Shown here one piece after another: positions 46,962-58,822 of a DNA stretch of 64,000 nt (within the stretch, counting starts at the first letter, position 1; every line of letters starts with the position of its first letter). This DNA is from Brachionus plicatilis (lineage: Eukaryota > Rotifera > Eurotatoria > Ploima > Brachionidae), in contig QEOQ01000640.1 in NCBI GenBank assembly GCA_010279815.1, positions 1,866,767-1,930,766 on the forward strand, in the 5' to 3' direction. The notes under the pieces were generated by a model. It was not told where the DNA came from, made no database searches, and saw nothing but the letters and a program-made list of their open reading frames with translations. The position numbers and the translations under genes are program-made.

Positions 46962-47153
46962 ATAAAAATAAACTATGCTAGTTTATTAAATTCTCAATTT
47001 ACATCACAGACTGGTTTGAATTCACAGGAACAAACTAGTCAATTAGATTCATATACTCAATCCGCACCAACATTGAAATCATCAGCTTATGCTGGACACC
47101 ATCGAGATCTTGCTAGCCTTGGCATAATTAAATTAAAAAATGGAAAAAAATAA
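46962..47153 (+). other. Candidate exon, Ser/Gln-rich C-terminus
   Basis: 63 open codons end in TAA and include NSQFTSQTGLNSQEQTSQLD and AYAGHHRDLASLGIIKL. The codon usage is unlike the A/T background. Several AGs (after ACATCACAG or TTCACAG) could be acceptors. The gene and family are unknown. Confidence 0.3.
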
Positions 47154-47639
47154 TTCAATTAATAAATTAAAAATTTTTCTTTTTGGTGCATAATAGAAAA
47201 CATATACGAACCAGACCTCAATTCAAGTTTTAAATCATCTAAGATTTTGAAGAAAATCTCTGAGGCAGTTCATAAATGGACTCAATTCCTATTTTTTGTA
47301 TGTCTATCCGGCAATAAAAATATGATAATTGAGTCTAAAGTATTTTTTAAAGACTTCCTGAAAAATTTTCTCCGTTAAGTTCCACGATTTATAAGAAAGA
47401 TTTTATTATATTTATTTTTGCACCTTTTTCTGATCAACTCAAATAAGAAATTAAAACACAAATTCTCGAAAAATTAATTGTCAATATTACTAATAAAGTA
47501 AAAGAGTAAAAATGAGTTACTCGGTCTTCGCCATTTTATTTTCCTCTTTAGTTCTAGGTTTCTTATATGCAATACCTTTTAAAATATTTTAGAAATATCA
47601 GAGAAAAGATTTAAAGTTTTTTTCTTAATTTTTCTTAAT

Positions 47640-47800
47640 TAAATTTTTTCTGACTTTTGAGTTCGACAGACAAGGCTATCCGATGCTGGACCGTGTTTTC
47701 TAAACCCTGACTGTTCCTTTCAAATTATTTCTTTTTTTAGTTGTAAAAATTAAGTCTATCCTTTTTCATTCTTTTTACTTTTCCAAGTATACTTGGATCC
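47640..47800 (-). pseudogene. Short reverse-transcriptase relic
   Basis: The minus strand reads EQSGFRKHGPASDSLVCRTQ, matching the RT motif that precedes the catalytic region in LINEs (QHGFR.grSt.d.L). Only this block is recognisable. Confidence 0.45.
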
Positions 47801-48147
47801 TAATGAGCAATATTTGGCTGGATCAGAGCTGACTCGAACTCAAAGGTATAAATAATGAATTCATTCTCGATGAAAAAGAAGATATTATTTAGTTATTACA
47901 CTATATAAATTGAGAGATAATATTTTTTTTCCACAAATTATATAAAAATATAATAAATGTAATAACAATAAAACAAAAATAATATTTGTGTAATCATTTT
48001 ATTAAACTGTCACTAGAGAAAAAAAATAATAACAAAAATAAAAACAATGTATCTATTTTATTTAAATATGAATTTTTTTAATTAAATCGTAATTTTATTA
48101 ATAAAAAAAAATAAAAAAAGAATATCGAATAATTTTTATTTACCTTT

Positions 48148-48381
48148 TTAGTGCGACCTTTTGGACAGTAAAAACGTATCGCCCTTAATTTGACCCTCTT
48201 CTACAAGTTTTTTCGCTATACTGAAATTGTTAAAACAGGAGTGCAATTCTTATATAACTTTTCCTCGCTTTTTCCTCGTAACTGGTTCTTTTAAAATTTG
48301 TTTATATTGCATCGGTTCTGCATCGTTCAAGGTGTCATCGGTTGGATTTAAAAGTACGCTTTCACAGGATTCTGTTGTCAT
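48148..48381 (-). pseudogene. Small broken frame, possible MULE N-terminus
   Basis: From an ATG at 48381 the minus strand is open for 43 codons (MTTESCESVLLNPTDD ... RKKRGKVI). After one TAA it continues in the same frame to 48148 (ELHSCFNNFSIAKKLVEEG). One frame over, the next stretch reads IRFYCPKGRTKK, like the YYRC zinc-binding start of MULE proteins. The family call is weak; it could be a small real gene. Confidence 0.3.
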
Positions 48382-48389
48382 TTTAGGTA

Positions 48390-49780
48390 AAAATAAAGGG
48401 TATTTTTAACAATACATCGGCATTCAAGAGTATACGTTTTTTATATACAAGTCATAGCTTAGAGTATTAAATGAATATATTAATTATCAAAAAATTATTA
48501 AGTATCAACACTTATTAAAAATGATTATCTCTAAAACTCATTTTTTTTTGATTTTTTTCTCATTTAATTGATTTTGTTTGATATTATATAAATGGGAATA
48601 ATTTAAATGGGCTCATTCTATTACTGAAACGGGCTCATAATTATTTTGGACTCAATAGTTAATTAATTATGGGATATATAATTACTACTTTGAACTCATT
48701 TTTTAATTATTTTTGGCCTCTAAAATTACTAAATAAGAGTTACGAAATTTCTTAAACGTTAACAATTGTTATTATATAAATTTACTTATATAAATTTGTG
48801 AACAGTTAGCAATAAAGTGCAGTTATATTAATTTAAGTTGTCAAAATAACTAATTTGTTATCATTTTTTATTTCAGTTAAATAAATATTAAAATTGTGAT
48901 AGGTATATTATTTTTGTGAAATATATATTATAATTAGAGAAAGTTTGATTAAAATTTGTGGATAATTTTTTTATTGTCTTATATAAATTGTAAGAGATCA
49001 GCAATTATTCTATTAACTATTTAAAAAGTATACTTGTATTTATCATTAACCCGCCATACAAATCTGTTCATAAGATATATGCATATTTTTTTAAAAATGA
49101 AACAAAAAATTAATTTGAGAATTCGAAAATTTAAATTTATCATCGAAATTTATCACTGAAAGTTTGGTATCAAAAACACAATTAACGTGAGTTCAACAAT
49201 CGGCCTTAAAATTTTTTTGTGTATGAAAATAAAAATCTTTTCAATCAAAAATTGATAATTTTAATATTTTTTAATTCTAGATTTGATTTTAGATTGATTT
49301 TTAACATAATGCTATTTAATTGTATTAAAAATATTTTTTCAAAAAATAATTTATTTTTACATTATAATATTTAAATCTTGAAATGTTTGCGAAAATTTTG
49401 AAAAAAAAATTTAATTTCTAAAAATTACCAAATAAATTTCCGAGCATAATTTTAATGTATTTTTATTAGATCCATCTTTAAAATTTTGTGTCAAAAAATA
49501 ATTTTAACTTTAGAAAATTTTAAGTCCAGAAGATTTTCTTATGGAAATAAAAGCAAACAAATGCTAGTGTTGCAGAAAAATCATTGAAAATTAAAAAATC
49601 CTATAATTTTTTATTTATACTAATTGTGAAATATTTTGATGATTGCAGTCTATTCGAATAGCTTTTCTCAAAATTTTTTGAAATTTATTATCAAAAGATA
49701 AAATAATTCATCCTAATTGCAATTGCGTTTCTACTTAAAAGTAGAAAAATTTTGCATTTTCCAATTATATAATTAAAAAA
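48390..49780. other. Intergenic, 5' flank of the carotenoid oxygenase
   Basis: A/T-run sequence with no frame and no obvious promoter motif. Confidence 0.45.
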
Positions 49781-51313
49781 ATGCCAGGTTATGGAAATTT
49801 GCTCAGATCACTGAGTCAAAGTACAGACACGCCAGTAAAAGCCAATGTCAAGGGCTCAATCCCCGATTGGGTCGAGGGCACATTGTACAGAAATGGTCCA
49901 GGACGATTCAAATTTGGTGAAAAATTCCATCAACATTTATTCGATGGAGGAGCTTGTGTGCACAGATTTCGAATTCAAAATGGCCAAGTGTTCTATTCCA
50001 ACAAACTTTTGGACACAGACAGCTACAAGAAAACTTTGGAAACAGGTCGTTTGACCACCAATTTCGGCTCAGTTGATGTCGAGTCAAGTATTTTTGAAAG
50101 ATTCCAAAAATTTTTCAAAAGCAGCAATGAACGAAAAGACAACACCAATGTAAACATTGCGCCATATGCAAACCATCAATTGTACGCGTTGACTGAGACC
50201 AATCTAATGTGCAAATTGGACCCCAAGGATTTGAGCATTGATGCCACTGTGAACGTCACTGAATACATTCAAGACCTAAAGACAACATTTGCACATCCCC
50301 ATGTTGAAAAAGACGGCACATGGCTGACCATGGGCGCCAACCATCGTGGTCCCAATGGTCCCGAATTTAAGTTTGTTAGATACAAAGGCGGAGAAGAAGG
50401 AGCCAAAGCTGGCAATGCATGTGAGCAAGCTGAATTGATAGCAACATTACCTTCAAGTTATTCCTATGGGTACAGCTACTTTCACAGTTTTGGCCTCAGT
50501 GAAAATTACATCATATTTTTGGAGCAAGCTGTCATGCTGAATTTTAAAGAATATTTTAAAAATACTGTGATCTTTAATGGACCATTGTGCTCGGCGCTGG
50601 TAACCGACAAGAACCTGCCCACCCGCATCCATCTGATAAATAGAAAAACTGGAGAAATAGTTGACAAAAAATTTGTGACTGAATCCCAATTCACGTTTCA
50701 CTGCATAAATGCCTATGAAAATCAGGACGAGATTATTCTAGATTTGAGTTCGTATGATGCGGACTATTTCACCACCGCGGTCTATTCCTATGAAAATTCC
50801 CATTCTGATAAGCTTTTGGCAGACAAGTCTATTTTTCCACTCGCCCGTCGAGTCAAAATTCCCTTAAACAAAGAAGACAAGGGTGAGATCTACTGCGAGA
50901 TTAAAGACTTGAAGCCGGACTTTCCATTCGAGTTTCCAGTCATCAATTATTCTAGATACAATGGCTTAAAGTACAAATATGTGTACGGGGCTAATCACTA
51001 TAAGCTTCCGTTTTCAGTGGTTAAATTAAATGTTGATGAGCCGACTGAATTTTATGAGAGGATTTATGGAAGTGAATTGGACAGGCAAATTCCCAGTGAG
51101 CCCATTTTTGTCGAAAATCCTGAGGCCAAAAGTGAAGATGATGGTGTTTTGCTAGTTTTGGTTTTGTGCGAAAAAAATGACTACTTGTCAGTTTTAGATG
51201 CCAAGGATTTGACTGAAATAGCAAGAGCGGATATACCCGAAGATGTGAAAAGTGCGTACACATTTCATGGATTTTTTGCCAGTCAAGAAACATTAGGAAA
51301 ATTAAATGTTTAG
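49781..51313 (+). CDS. Carotenoid cleavage oxygenase (BCO1/BCO2/RPE65 family)
   Basis: A single uninterrupted frame of 510 residues, the normal length of the animal family. These iron(II) enzymes cleave carotenoids, or isomerise retinyl esters in the case of RPE65. The four iron-binding histidines are in expected contexts: His172 (FAHPHV), His235 (YFHSFGLSENY), His307 (FTFHCINAYE) and His496 (FHGFF). The N-terminus has the family signature WVEGTLYRNGPGRF and LFDGGACVHRF. It lacks a signal peptide or membrane helix, so it is probably cytosolic. I cannot tell cleavage position (15,15' versus 9',10') or isomerase function from sequence. Unlike every other host gene that is complete in this window, it has no intron. 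The adjacent 3' sequence is repeated beyond the N gap. Confidence 0.93.
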   Translation: MPGYGNLLRSLSQSTDTPVKANVKGSIPDWVEGTLYRNGPGRFKFGEKFHQHLFDGGACVHRFRIQNGQVFYSNKLLDTDSYKKTLETGRLTTNFGSVDVESSIFERFQKFFKSSNERKDNTNVNIAPYANHQLYALTETNLMCKLDPKDLSIDATVNVTEYIQDLKTTFAHPHVEKDGTWLTMGANHRGPNGPEFKFVRYKGGEEGAKAGNACEQAELIATLPSSYSYGYSYFHSFGLSENYIIFLEQAVMLNFKEYFKNTVIFNGPLCSALVTDKNLPTRIHLINRKTGEIVDKKFVTESQFTFHCINAYENQDEIILDLSSYDADYFTTAVYSYENSHSDKLLADKSIFPLARRVKIPLNKEDKGEIYCEIKDLKPDFPFEFPVINYSRYNGLKYKYVYGANHYKLPFSVVKLNVDEPTEFYERIYGSELDRQIPSEPIFVENPEAKSEDDGVLLVLVLCEKNDYLSVLDAKDLTEIARADIPEDVKSAYTFHGFFASQETLGKLNV

Positions 51314-51531
51314 TTACATTTATTAAATTAGAAATTTTAAAATAAAATTAATCAAGAATTATTTTTTAGTCTCGAATTTTATACTCCTTAAATGGCAACT
51401 TTTATTTTCATTTTAATTTATTTTTTAGGGTTATTTTAAATTAAAGAGGCAACAATTAGACTTTTAAAATTTTGAAAATTAAATATGAAAATAAAATTCA
51501 TTTTATTTTTGATTCACTTTTAAAGACTTTG
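51314..51531. other. 3' flank of the carotenoid oxygenase
   Basis: AATAAAAT shortly after the stop (about 51340) is the probable polyadenylation signal. Confidence 0.5.
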
Positions 51532-51749
51532 TTAACAGGTCATGACTAAAAATCTAGACAAACTTTGCATCAACTTAAAAATACTAAGCATTAAGAATTT
51601 GTCACATTTTTTTAGACAAAAATTTACTGTTAGAACAATAACAAAAACAAAATAGATATTTTATATGTATTACATTGTTCCATCGGGCCAAGCTTTCAAT
51701 CAAGATGTCTAAATTTTACTTTCATAGATTTAGTGCCACGAAAGTTGGA
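51532..51749. repeat. Direct repeat abutting the assembly gap, left copy
   Basis: About 218 bp starting TTAACAGGTCATGACTAAAA. It recurs immediately after the gap at 52171-52388 with a single visible difference (ATCTAGAC against ATCTAAAC). Confidence 0.95.
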
Positions 51750-52170
51750 NNNNNNNNNNNNNNNNNNNNNNNNNNNNNNNNNNNNNNNNNNNNNNNNNNN
51801 NNNNNNNNNNNNNNNNNNNNNNNNNNNNNNNNNNNNNNNNNNNNNNNNNNNNNNNNNNNNNNNNNNNNNNNNNNNNNNNNNNNNNNNNNNNNNNNNNNNN
51901 NNNNNNNNNNNNNNNNNNNNNNNNNNNNNNNNNNNNNNNNNNNNNNNNNNNNNNNNNNNNNNNNNNNNNNNNNNNNNNNNNNNNNNNNNNNNNNNNNNNN
52001 NNNNNNNNNNNNNNNNNNNNNNNNNNNNNNNNNNNNNNNNNNNNNNNNNNNNNNNNNNNNNNNNNNNNNNNNNNNNNNNNNNNNNNNNNNNNNNNNNNNN
52101 NNNNNNNNNNNNNNNNNNNNNNNNNNNNNNNNNNNNNNNNNNNNNNNNNNNNNNNNNNNNNNNNNNNNNN
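51750..52170. other. Assembly gap (421 N)
   Basis: A run of unknown bases. The translated X-rich frames across it have no meaning. Confidence 1.
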
Positions 52171-52388
52171 TTAACAGGTCATGACTAAAAATCTAAACAA
52201 ACTTTGCATCAACTTAAAAATACTAAGCATTAAGAATTTGTCACATTTTTTTAGACAAAAATTTACTGTTAGAACAATAACAAAAACAAAATAGATATTT
52301 TATATGTATTACATTGTTCCATCGGGCCAAGCTTTCAATCAAGATGTCTAAATTTTACTTTCATAGATTTAGTGCCACGAAAGTTGGA
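52171..52388. repeat. Direct repeat abutting the assembly gap, right copy
   Basis: Copy of 51532-51749. See the finding on the gap. Confidence 0.95.
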
Positions 52389-53228
52389 AAAAAGTCCTAT
52401 TTTTTAGATAAAAATTGCTAAAATAAAATTAAAAGATGTTTTTTCTTTGAGTCTCGTCACGTTGACGGCCAAGTAAATATTTATTTTGCCCATAAAATTA
52501 ATTAATGGTCCTCAATCTTTTCTACCAATTTGTGTGCAAAAGTAAAAATTTTGCTCAAAATTCAATTTGCTAATTTTGATAAAAAATCTTTTTAATTCTT
52601 TAAATTATAAAAAAATAAAAAATTTTCTATTTTAAAGATCGTAAAGAGAAAATTGAAGCTATGAAGCGGTCAAATGCAAATTCTTTTGTAATTTGTTCTT
52701 TTAGTGGTTTAGAAAGTTGATGTTTTTTTTTAATTATTTTTTTATAATTTACAAAAATATTAATCATTAAATTAGTCAAAACAAAGTCATTAGATCAACA
52801 TTTTATAATCAACTCACTCAACTCAAAATACGCTAAAGCTATAAAATTTTTAGGACATCTTGAAAAATTTTAGATTTTTAACTTCTCTAAATTTTAGCAA
52901 AATTTACAATTTTTTACCTAAATTGTTCTTAAAAAGCGGAATATCTTTGTATATCGAAAAAAGTATCACAAATAATTTTTCCATTTTCTCCCATGATAAA
53001 AAATAAATTTTATCAGAATCGATTTGAGCATAAATTTTAGCTAACAAGAATTTCCCTTTCTTTTTAATAGCATAGCAATGCATTATTAAACTAAATTTAA
53101 TTTTGATACTTTTTTAAATTTCAATCTAATGTAAATTTGAATTTTTAAGCGTTAAATAAAAAAAATTATAATCCATTTTCTTATCAAATTTTTATTTCTA
53201 CAAAAAAAAAACATTAATTCTTCAAACC
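52389..53228. other. AT-rich intergenic, 5' flank of TOP3A
   Basis: No frame, repeat or motif supported. Confidence 0.45.
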
Positions 53229-56200
53229 ATGCTAAAGATTCTAAATGTAGCTGAAAAAAACAACGCTGCTAAATCAATTGCTTCTCTTCTATCCAAAGGA
53301 ACAAGCCGCAAGGTAGATGCCATTCAACTAAAATTTTTATTTTTTTTATTTTTTTATTTTTTCTACAGAGAGAAAGTGCTGCGCCATTTAATCAAATCTA
53401 CGAGTTCGAGTACAACTTATTTAACCAAAACTGTCTAATGGTAATGACATCTGTCAGTGGTCATTTGTTATCCCTAGAATTTTCAAATAAATACAAACGT
53501 TGGGATTCTTGTGACCCAATTGAGCTATTCGATGCCAAAATAGAAAGAGTCTGTCCGAAAAAATACCAAAAAGTAATGGTTTCTCTGCAAAGAGAAGTCC
53601 AATCTTGCCAAAAATTAATTATCTGGACCGATTGTGATAGAGAGGGAGAAAATATTGGCTATGAAATAATAGAGGCATGTTCCAATGTTCACAGCAATTT
53701 AGACGTTTATCGTGCCACATTTTCAGAGATCACAGCTTCTTCGGTCGCCAAATCAATTTGCGACTTAAAAAGACCCAACCGCTTGGCCAGTGACGCGGTT
53801 GAAGTACGAAAAGAACTTGATCTCCGAGTGGGCGCTGCTTTCACTAGATTTCAAACACTGCACTTGACCAAGGCTTTCCCAGACCAACTGACTGGAAGCT
53901 TAATAAGCTATGGAAGTTGTCAATTTCCTACTTTGGGATTTGTGGTTGAAAGATACAAGCAAAGAGAAAAATTTGTATCCAAACCATTCTGGAAAGTGTG
54001 TGTTTTTGATGAAAAAGATAATCAAAAAGTTGAATTTTTGTGGGACAAAGAGAGAATGTTTGATTATCAAGATTGTTGGAATTTTTTCAATAAACTAATC
54101 AGTCATCAAAGCCTTGCAGTCCAATCTGTGATCAGGAGACCAAAAAACAAATGTAGACCTGTTGCTCTGAACACCATTGTAATAAATAAATTTTTTTTTA
54201 TTTTAATTTAAAAATTTTAAAAAAGGAATTGCTAAAATTGGCTAGCAGAAAATTAAACATAAACGCAAAAAAAACCATGACCATAGCTGAAAATCTTTAC
54301 TCAGAAGGTTTAATAAGTTATCCCAGAACTGAGACAAACATTTTTGCTGAAACATTTGATTTTCGCGGGATAATTGAGAGCCAAACAAGTGATCAAAATT
54401 GGGGACTGTTTGCCAAAAATATTCTAGATCGACCAAATCCTAGAAACGGAACCAAATCCGATCAAAGTCATCCCCCTATATATCCGACCAAATACACTAA
54501 TAATCTAAAGGTAAGACGCCTTTTTTTGAATAAATATAAATTTTGTTTTTATAAAAGGGTAAAGAGAAAAAAATCTATGATTTAATTGTACGCAACTTTT
54601 TAGCATGTTGTTCCGAGGATGCTAAAGGCTCAGAAACAGCTGTCTCAATTGATGTCAGTCATGAAAAATTTACAGCCTCTGGTTTAATGGTTTTGGAGAG
54701 GAATTATTTGGATGTTTATCCGTATGAGAGATGGGTTAATAAAAAAATTCCAGAATTTGAACGTGGACAAACTTTTTCACCTAAGTCGATTCAAGTATTT
54801 TTTTTTTCAATTTCTAATCTTAAGTCAAAAAAGATGATTTAAGCTTAACAAAGGAATAACCCAAGCTCCTCGATTGTTGACGGAGGCTGATCTAATTGAT
54901 CTGATGGAAAAACATGGAATCGGAACTGACTCTACTCTTGCAGAACATATTGAGACAATAAAGAAAAGAAGTTATGTAAGAATTGAGCGAAACTTATTCG
55001 TTCCTACTGTACTTGGTCTTGGTCTTGTCGAGGGTAAATTGAAATTTTTTTTTTTTCATTAAAAGTTTTAATTTTAACAATTTTAATTATATCTGATTTT
55101 GGATGTTTAATAAAATTTAGATTTAAAAGCGGCGGTGAAGTTTGGAGCAAAAAAAGTTAAAGCAAAGCAAAATTCGTTTCTTTAATTTAAAAATTAAATG
55201 ATAATTTTGAAAAATTTTTAACATGAAATTCAAAAAAAAGTTAAAAAAACTTAACATTCAGTACAGCTTCTATCAATATTCGATTTATAATTTTAAATAT
55301 AAGAAATTTTTTATTTTTTTTTATTTTTGTTTAGGTTTAAAAAATTATTTTTAAAAAATTTTAGCATTTATTTTTAAAATAATTGCTAAAAATTAAATTA
55401 AAACTGGTGTTAAATTTAATAAAACATATTTTGCAACAGTTTTTGCTCCAAACTTCAACACCGCAATTTAAAAGAAAATACTGAAAAGTTTGAATTAGAT
55501 GAAAACAAAGATTTCAATTATAAAAATTTCTTGAACAAAAAAATCTATTAAAGATAATGTAAGGGAACGCAAAAATAAGAATATATGGAAGAATTTTCTA
55601 AAGAGATTGTTTTTTCGGGACCCTCAGAAATTTTTTCAACACATCTTTAATAACTAACAAGCTAGTCATGCTTATAGCATTCAAATTGTTTTTTTTTTTA
55701 AAAAAAATTCAAAACCTTTTACATGATTTTTTTACTTCTATTTGAAAAAAAATTATTTGTAAATATTTTTAAATATTTTTTTTAGGTAAAGATATACAAG
55801 TTTTTCATTTTGATTTTAGTATTTTTAAGTTATTTAAATTTTTGAAAATTAAACTTAGAAGATAACTGCTTTTTAATTTGACTCTGCTTCATTATTATAT
55901 GAAGACTTAGATGATTAAAATTTTTCTTAACTATTTTTTTTTTAAATAATTCAATTTTATTTAGAATATCTATTTTTTTGATTAAAAAAGGCTATGATTC
56001 AATAGGCTATTCGATGTCAAAGCCAACATTAAGAGCAAATTTGGAAAAAGATCTATATGAGTTTGTTTTAAACATGTTATTATTTCAAAAAATTAATTGT
56101 TATTTTAAGTATATCTATAGGTAAAAAAAGCCAAAAATGTAAGTATTAATTTTTTACAAAAAATATAACAATTTAAATTATGAAGAAAATTTTAGTGGTT

Positions 56201-56973
56201 CTGGACGCTCAAATTAAGGCTTATAAAGATTGCTTTTATAATGCTAAAGCAAATGTAGAAAAGCTCGATCAAGCTTTGTCTAAATATTACGACAGTACAA
56301 CTTTATTTATTTTGCACATTAAAATAAAATTTAGTAAATTATTAAAAATAAAAAGCTCAGAATTTTCCTACAATTTTTGAATGTCCATGTAAATCAAATA
56401 TGGTACTACCAGCAAAAAAGAATAATAAAGGTTTTTTTATTGGATGCACAAGGTTTCCGAGGTGCAAAAACGCTATTTGGTTTCCAAGCTCCATTAAAAA
56501 AGCAATTGCTACAGATGAATACTGTCAAAATGTATAACCTTTTATTAATTAATATAAATATAAATTAATTCTAATTTTATTCTAAAGTGTCATCCCAAAC
56601 GGGTAAAAAAAATTAGATTCGAGCTTGAAAGAAGTGCCTTAAATTTCACCAGTCAAACAGAGTATGAAAAAAAATTATTTAAAGTAAATAAAATTTTTTA
56701 TTAAGCTTTACGACATGTGTGGTCTGTGATAACCAATTTAGAGAAGCATTAGGAGTTAGCAAATCCGGGAGTCGAAAAAATATGCCATCGATCCAATCTA
56801 ACATTAAAAGTGAATCAATAGTTGGAATTTCGTCAAACCGTTCTTATTCCACGTCCACCCAATTCCAATCTGAAATTCAACCTCGACCATCATCAATTAT
56901 AAATTTAATGACCAGAAAACCTAATATAATAGATAAATTGATATATATTTTGTCTCTAAGATTTAGAATGTAA
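53229..56973 (+). CDS. TOP3A: DNA topoisomerase III alpha (type IA)
   Basis: Eleven proposed exons: 53229-53312, 53369-54178, 54226-54510, 54558-54794, 54844-55033, 55991-56064, 56121-56138, 56186-56294, 56356-56531, 56588-56661 and 56706-56973. They total 2325 nt and stay in frame, giving 774 residues. The enzyme passes single strands through a transient 5'-phosphotyrosine break and, with BLM/RMI, dissolves double Holliday junctions. The TOPRIM domain starts LKILNVAEKN and has the metal-binding TDCDREGEN (Asp116, Asp118, Glu120). The active-site tyrosine is about Tyr330 in LISYPRTETN. KSDQSHPPIYPTKYTNNL and LLTEADLIDLMEKHGIGTD are hallmark type IA motifs. A C4 topoisomerase zinc finger follows (CPCKSNM ... 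GCTRFPRC), then a second cysteine pair (CVVCDNQFREAL). Vertebrate TOP3A is about 1000 residues with GRF zinc fingers at the end; none are seen here. The ends of exons 6 and 7 (56064, 56121-56138) are the least certain. Confidence 0.9.
55122..55474. mobile_element. Inverted-repeat element inside TOP3A intron 5
   Basis: TTTAAAAGCGGCGGTGAAGT and onward (55122-55156) is found inverted at about 55435-55474 (TTTGCTCCAAACTTCAACAC). The arms are about 35 bp and imperfect, with 280 bp of A/T-rich DNA between them. The host intron is 957 nt while the other ten... nine of this gene are about 44-61 nt, so the insertion explains much of the difference. Confidence 0.65.
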
Positions 56974-57263
56974 ATAAATTCTAAAATGACCATTAGATCA
57001 AAGTTTATTATTTTTTATATTAAAATCAAAAATCAAAGTGATATTAAAAGCCCAATTATAAACCTTTGGGAAAAATACTTTTTTGATTTAGTAATTCAAT
57101 CTCTATTTTTTAAATGTTGCCGTAAATTACTTAAAAAACTAAAATAATTGATTTATCAGTCATTAAATAAAATTACTTTGAACTGAATTTGTAAGATTTA
57201 CTAATTTTAACTATTAATATTTTAAATGAGTCAAAAATTGATATAATCTTCTTTACCACCAGA
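56974..57263. other. 3' flank of TOP3A
   Basis: AATAAA immediately after the stop codon (about 56975) may serve as the polyadenylation signal. No gene. Confidence 0.5.
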
Positions 57264-57570
57264 GTTGGTAAAAAGTCAAAGTCAAGTCTGGAATTTGAAT
57301 TTTATTTTTTCTTGTAAAGTCCGGGCCAAAGAATTTTTTTTCTTTTAAAGTCCAAATTTTGGGTTCTTATTTAGTAGGCCGCCACAATAGGAACGGCAAA
57401 AAATCTCGTGGCCGTGATCCTGAATAATGGGTTGCCGTTCCAGCCAGTTATTGTGGCGGCCTAGTTCAAGTTTAAATCACTAAAATTAAAGTCCAAGTCA
57501 AGACTTTTAAAAATAAAAAAAAAATCAGAGTCAAAGTTTTGACTTGACTTTGACTTTTCCCGGTTCTGAC
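57264..57570. mobile_element. MITE with AAAGTCAAAGTCAAG ends
   Basis: GTAAAAAGTCAAAGTCAAGT near 57268 has its inverted partner around 57540-57560 (ACTTGACTTTGACTTTTCCC). Internal AGTCCAAGTCAAG-type repeats also occur. A second palindromic element sits inside it at 57375-57463. Confidence 0.65.
57375..57463. mobile_element. 89-bp nested palindromic MITE
   Basis: TAGGCCGCCACAATA at 57375-57389 and its exact complement at 57449-57463, with further complementary GGAACGGCA / TGCCGTTCC inside. Ends are TA, as in TA-target elements. It is strikingly GC-rich against its host MITE, so it was a later insertion. Confidence 0.8.
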
Positions 57571-57599
57571 TTTAAGCTTTGACTTTTGAACAGCTTTGT

Positions 57600-58822
57600 T
57601 TACCATTTAAATGTTTTTCCATAAGATTTTTTTACCTCTGATTCAGTTTTTTGACTGTAATTAATTCAACTAGAAACTGAATGCTTCCATTTTGTTTACC
57701 GAAAATTATTTAATAAAATAATTATTTTTAACATAAGCACAAAATCATTTTAGTTTATTTTATCTAAATAAAAATTTTAAATAAAATAATTTATAAATTT
57801 AGTTATCAATATCAATTTTATGTTATGAATTAAAAAAAAAGTAGATATCAGATATGAGAATCATAGTTTGAGATGACTGATTTCAATATAACAATATAAA
57901 GGGCTTTGTTTAAGAATAAGTTATTTTTTTGTTATTTTTTAAATTTTAAATAATTTAAACCTAAAACTTGGCTTTTTGTTATTGTTGCGAGTTGACTCAT
58001 CAAATAGAACAAATAAAAAAACAAGAAAATGTCTTATTTAGAACTATATTTAAATCACTCTCTTAATTTATAATTTGAAAATAAGTTAACAAAAATTATA
58101 AAAATATGAAAATTTTCCAATTTCCAAAATATAAATAATATGCTTCCGTTTTTTAGTTTTATCAAAAAATTATATGCTATGCGCATCCAGAGTTAGTCAA
58201 AAGTCAAAGATTGGAGATTTAGGTTCCATTAAAGATAAAAATTTTGAAGATTTTAATTCTTTTTCCAAATAAAGGCACCATGCAATACTTCAGGTACAAT
58301 AATCTGATAGCTTCGCTCCAAGGGTTCTTAAATACTTTCTTAGTTATACCCAGGTTTCTATTTGTTTTAGCTGTTTAAATCATTCTATATGTGAATTCCC
58401 AAATTTCTTTCGCATTTTGATTTACTTTGAGGCTTCCAAGTAATCTTATAATCGGGCTCAAAATTATTTGTGCCAATTTGAACTATTTTTCGCATAAGTA
58501 AAATTATTTTTTTTTTTTTTTTTAAATAGTCTTTAATACCGAAAAAACTTTTTTAAATAAGAATAAAATTAAGTCTAATAGAACAAGAAATTTTATGTTT
58601 TCATGAAATTTTTATACAATGGAGATGCATTCGAGCTGGACATTTATAATCAATGAAACATTTATTATATCCTTTAATTCCATTTTTGATACTGTGAGTT
58701 TTTTTTGGTGAATTTATTTATTTTTTCAATACTTTTGACGACCTCATAATTTATGGCATTGTGAAATTTCATGCAAAACTTTCAATATAAAAATAAATAA
58801 AATTATAACTTTAGCTATAACT
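57600..58822. other. AT-rich intergenic
   Basis: No supported frame or RNA gene. Confidence 0.45.

Noticed and set aside
50453..50701. Minus-strand frames in the carotenoid oxygenase gene
   Set aside because: Shadows of the plus-strand enzyme, whose iron ligands are all present.
51675..52188. Frames of 150-170 codons across the N run
   Set aside because: Made almost entirely of unknown bases.
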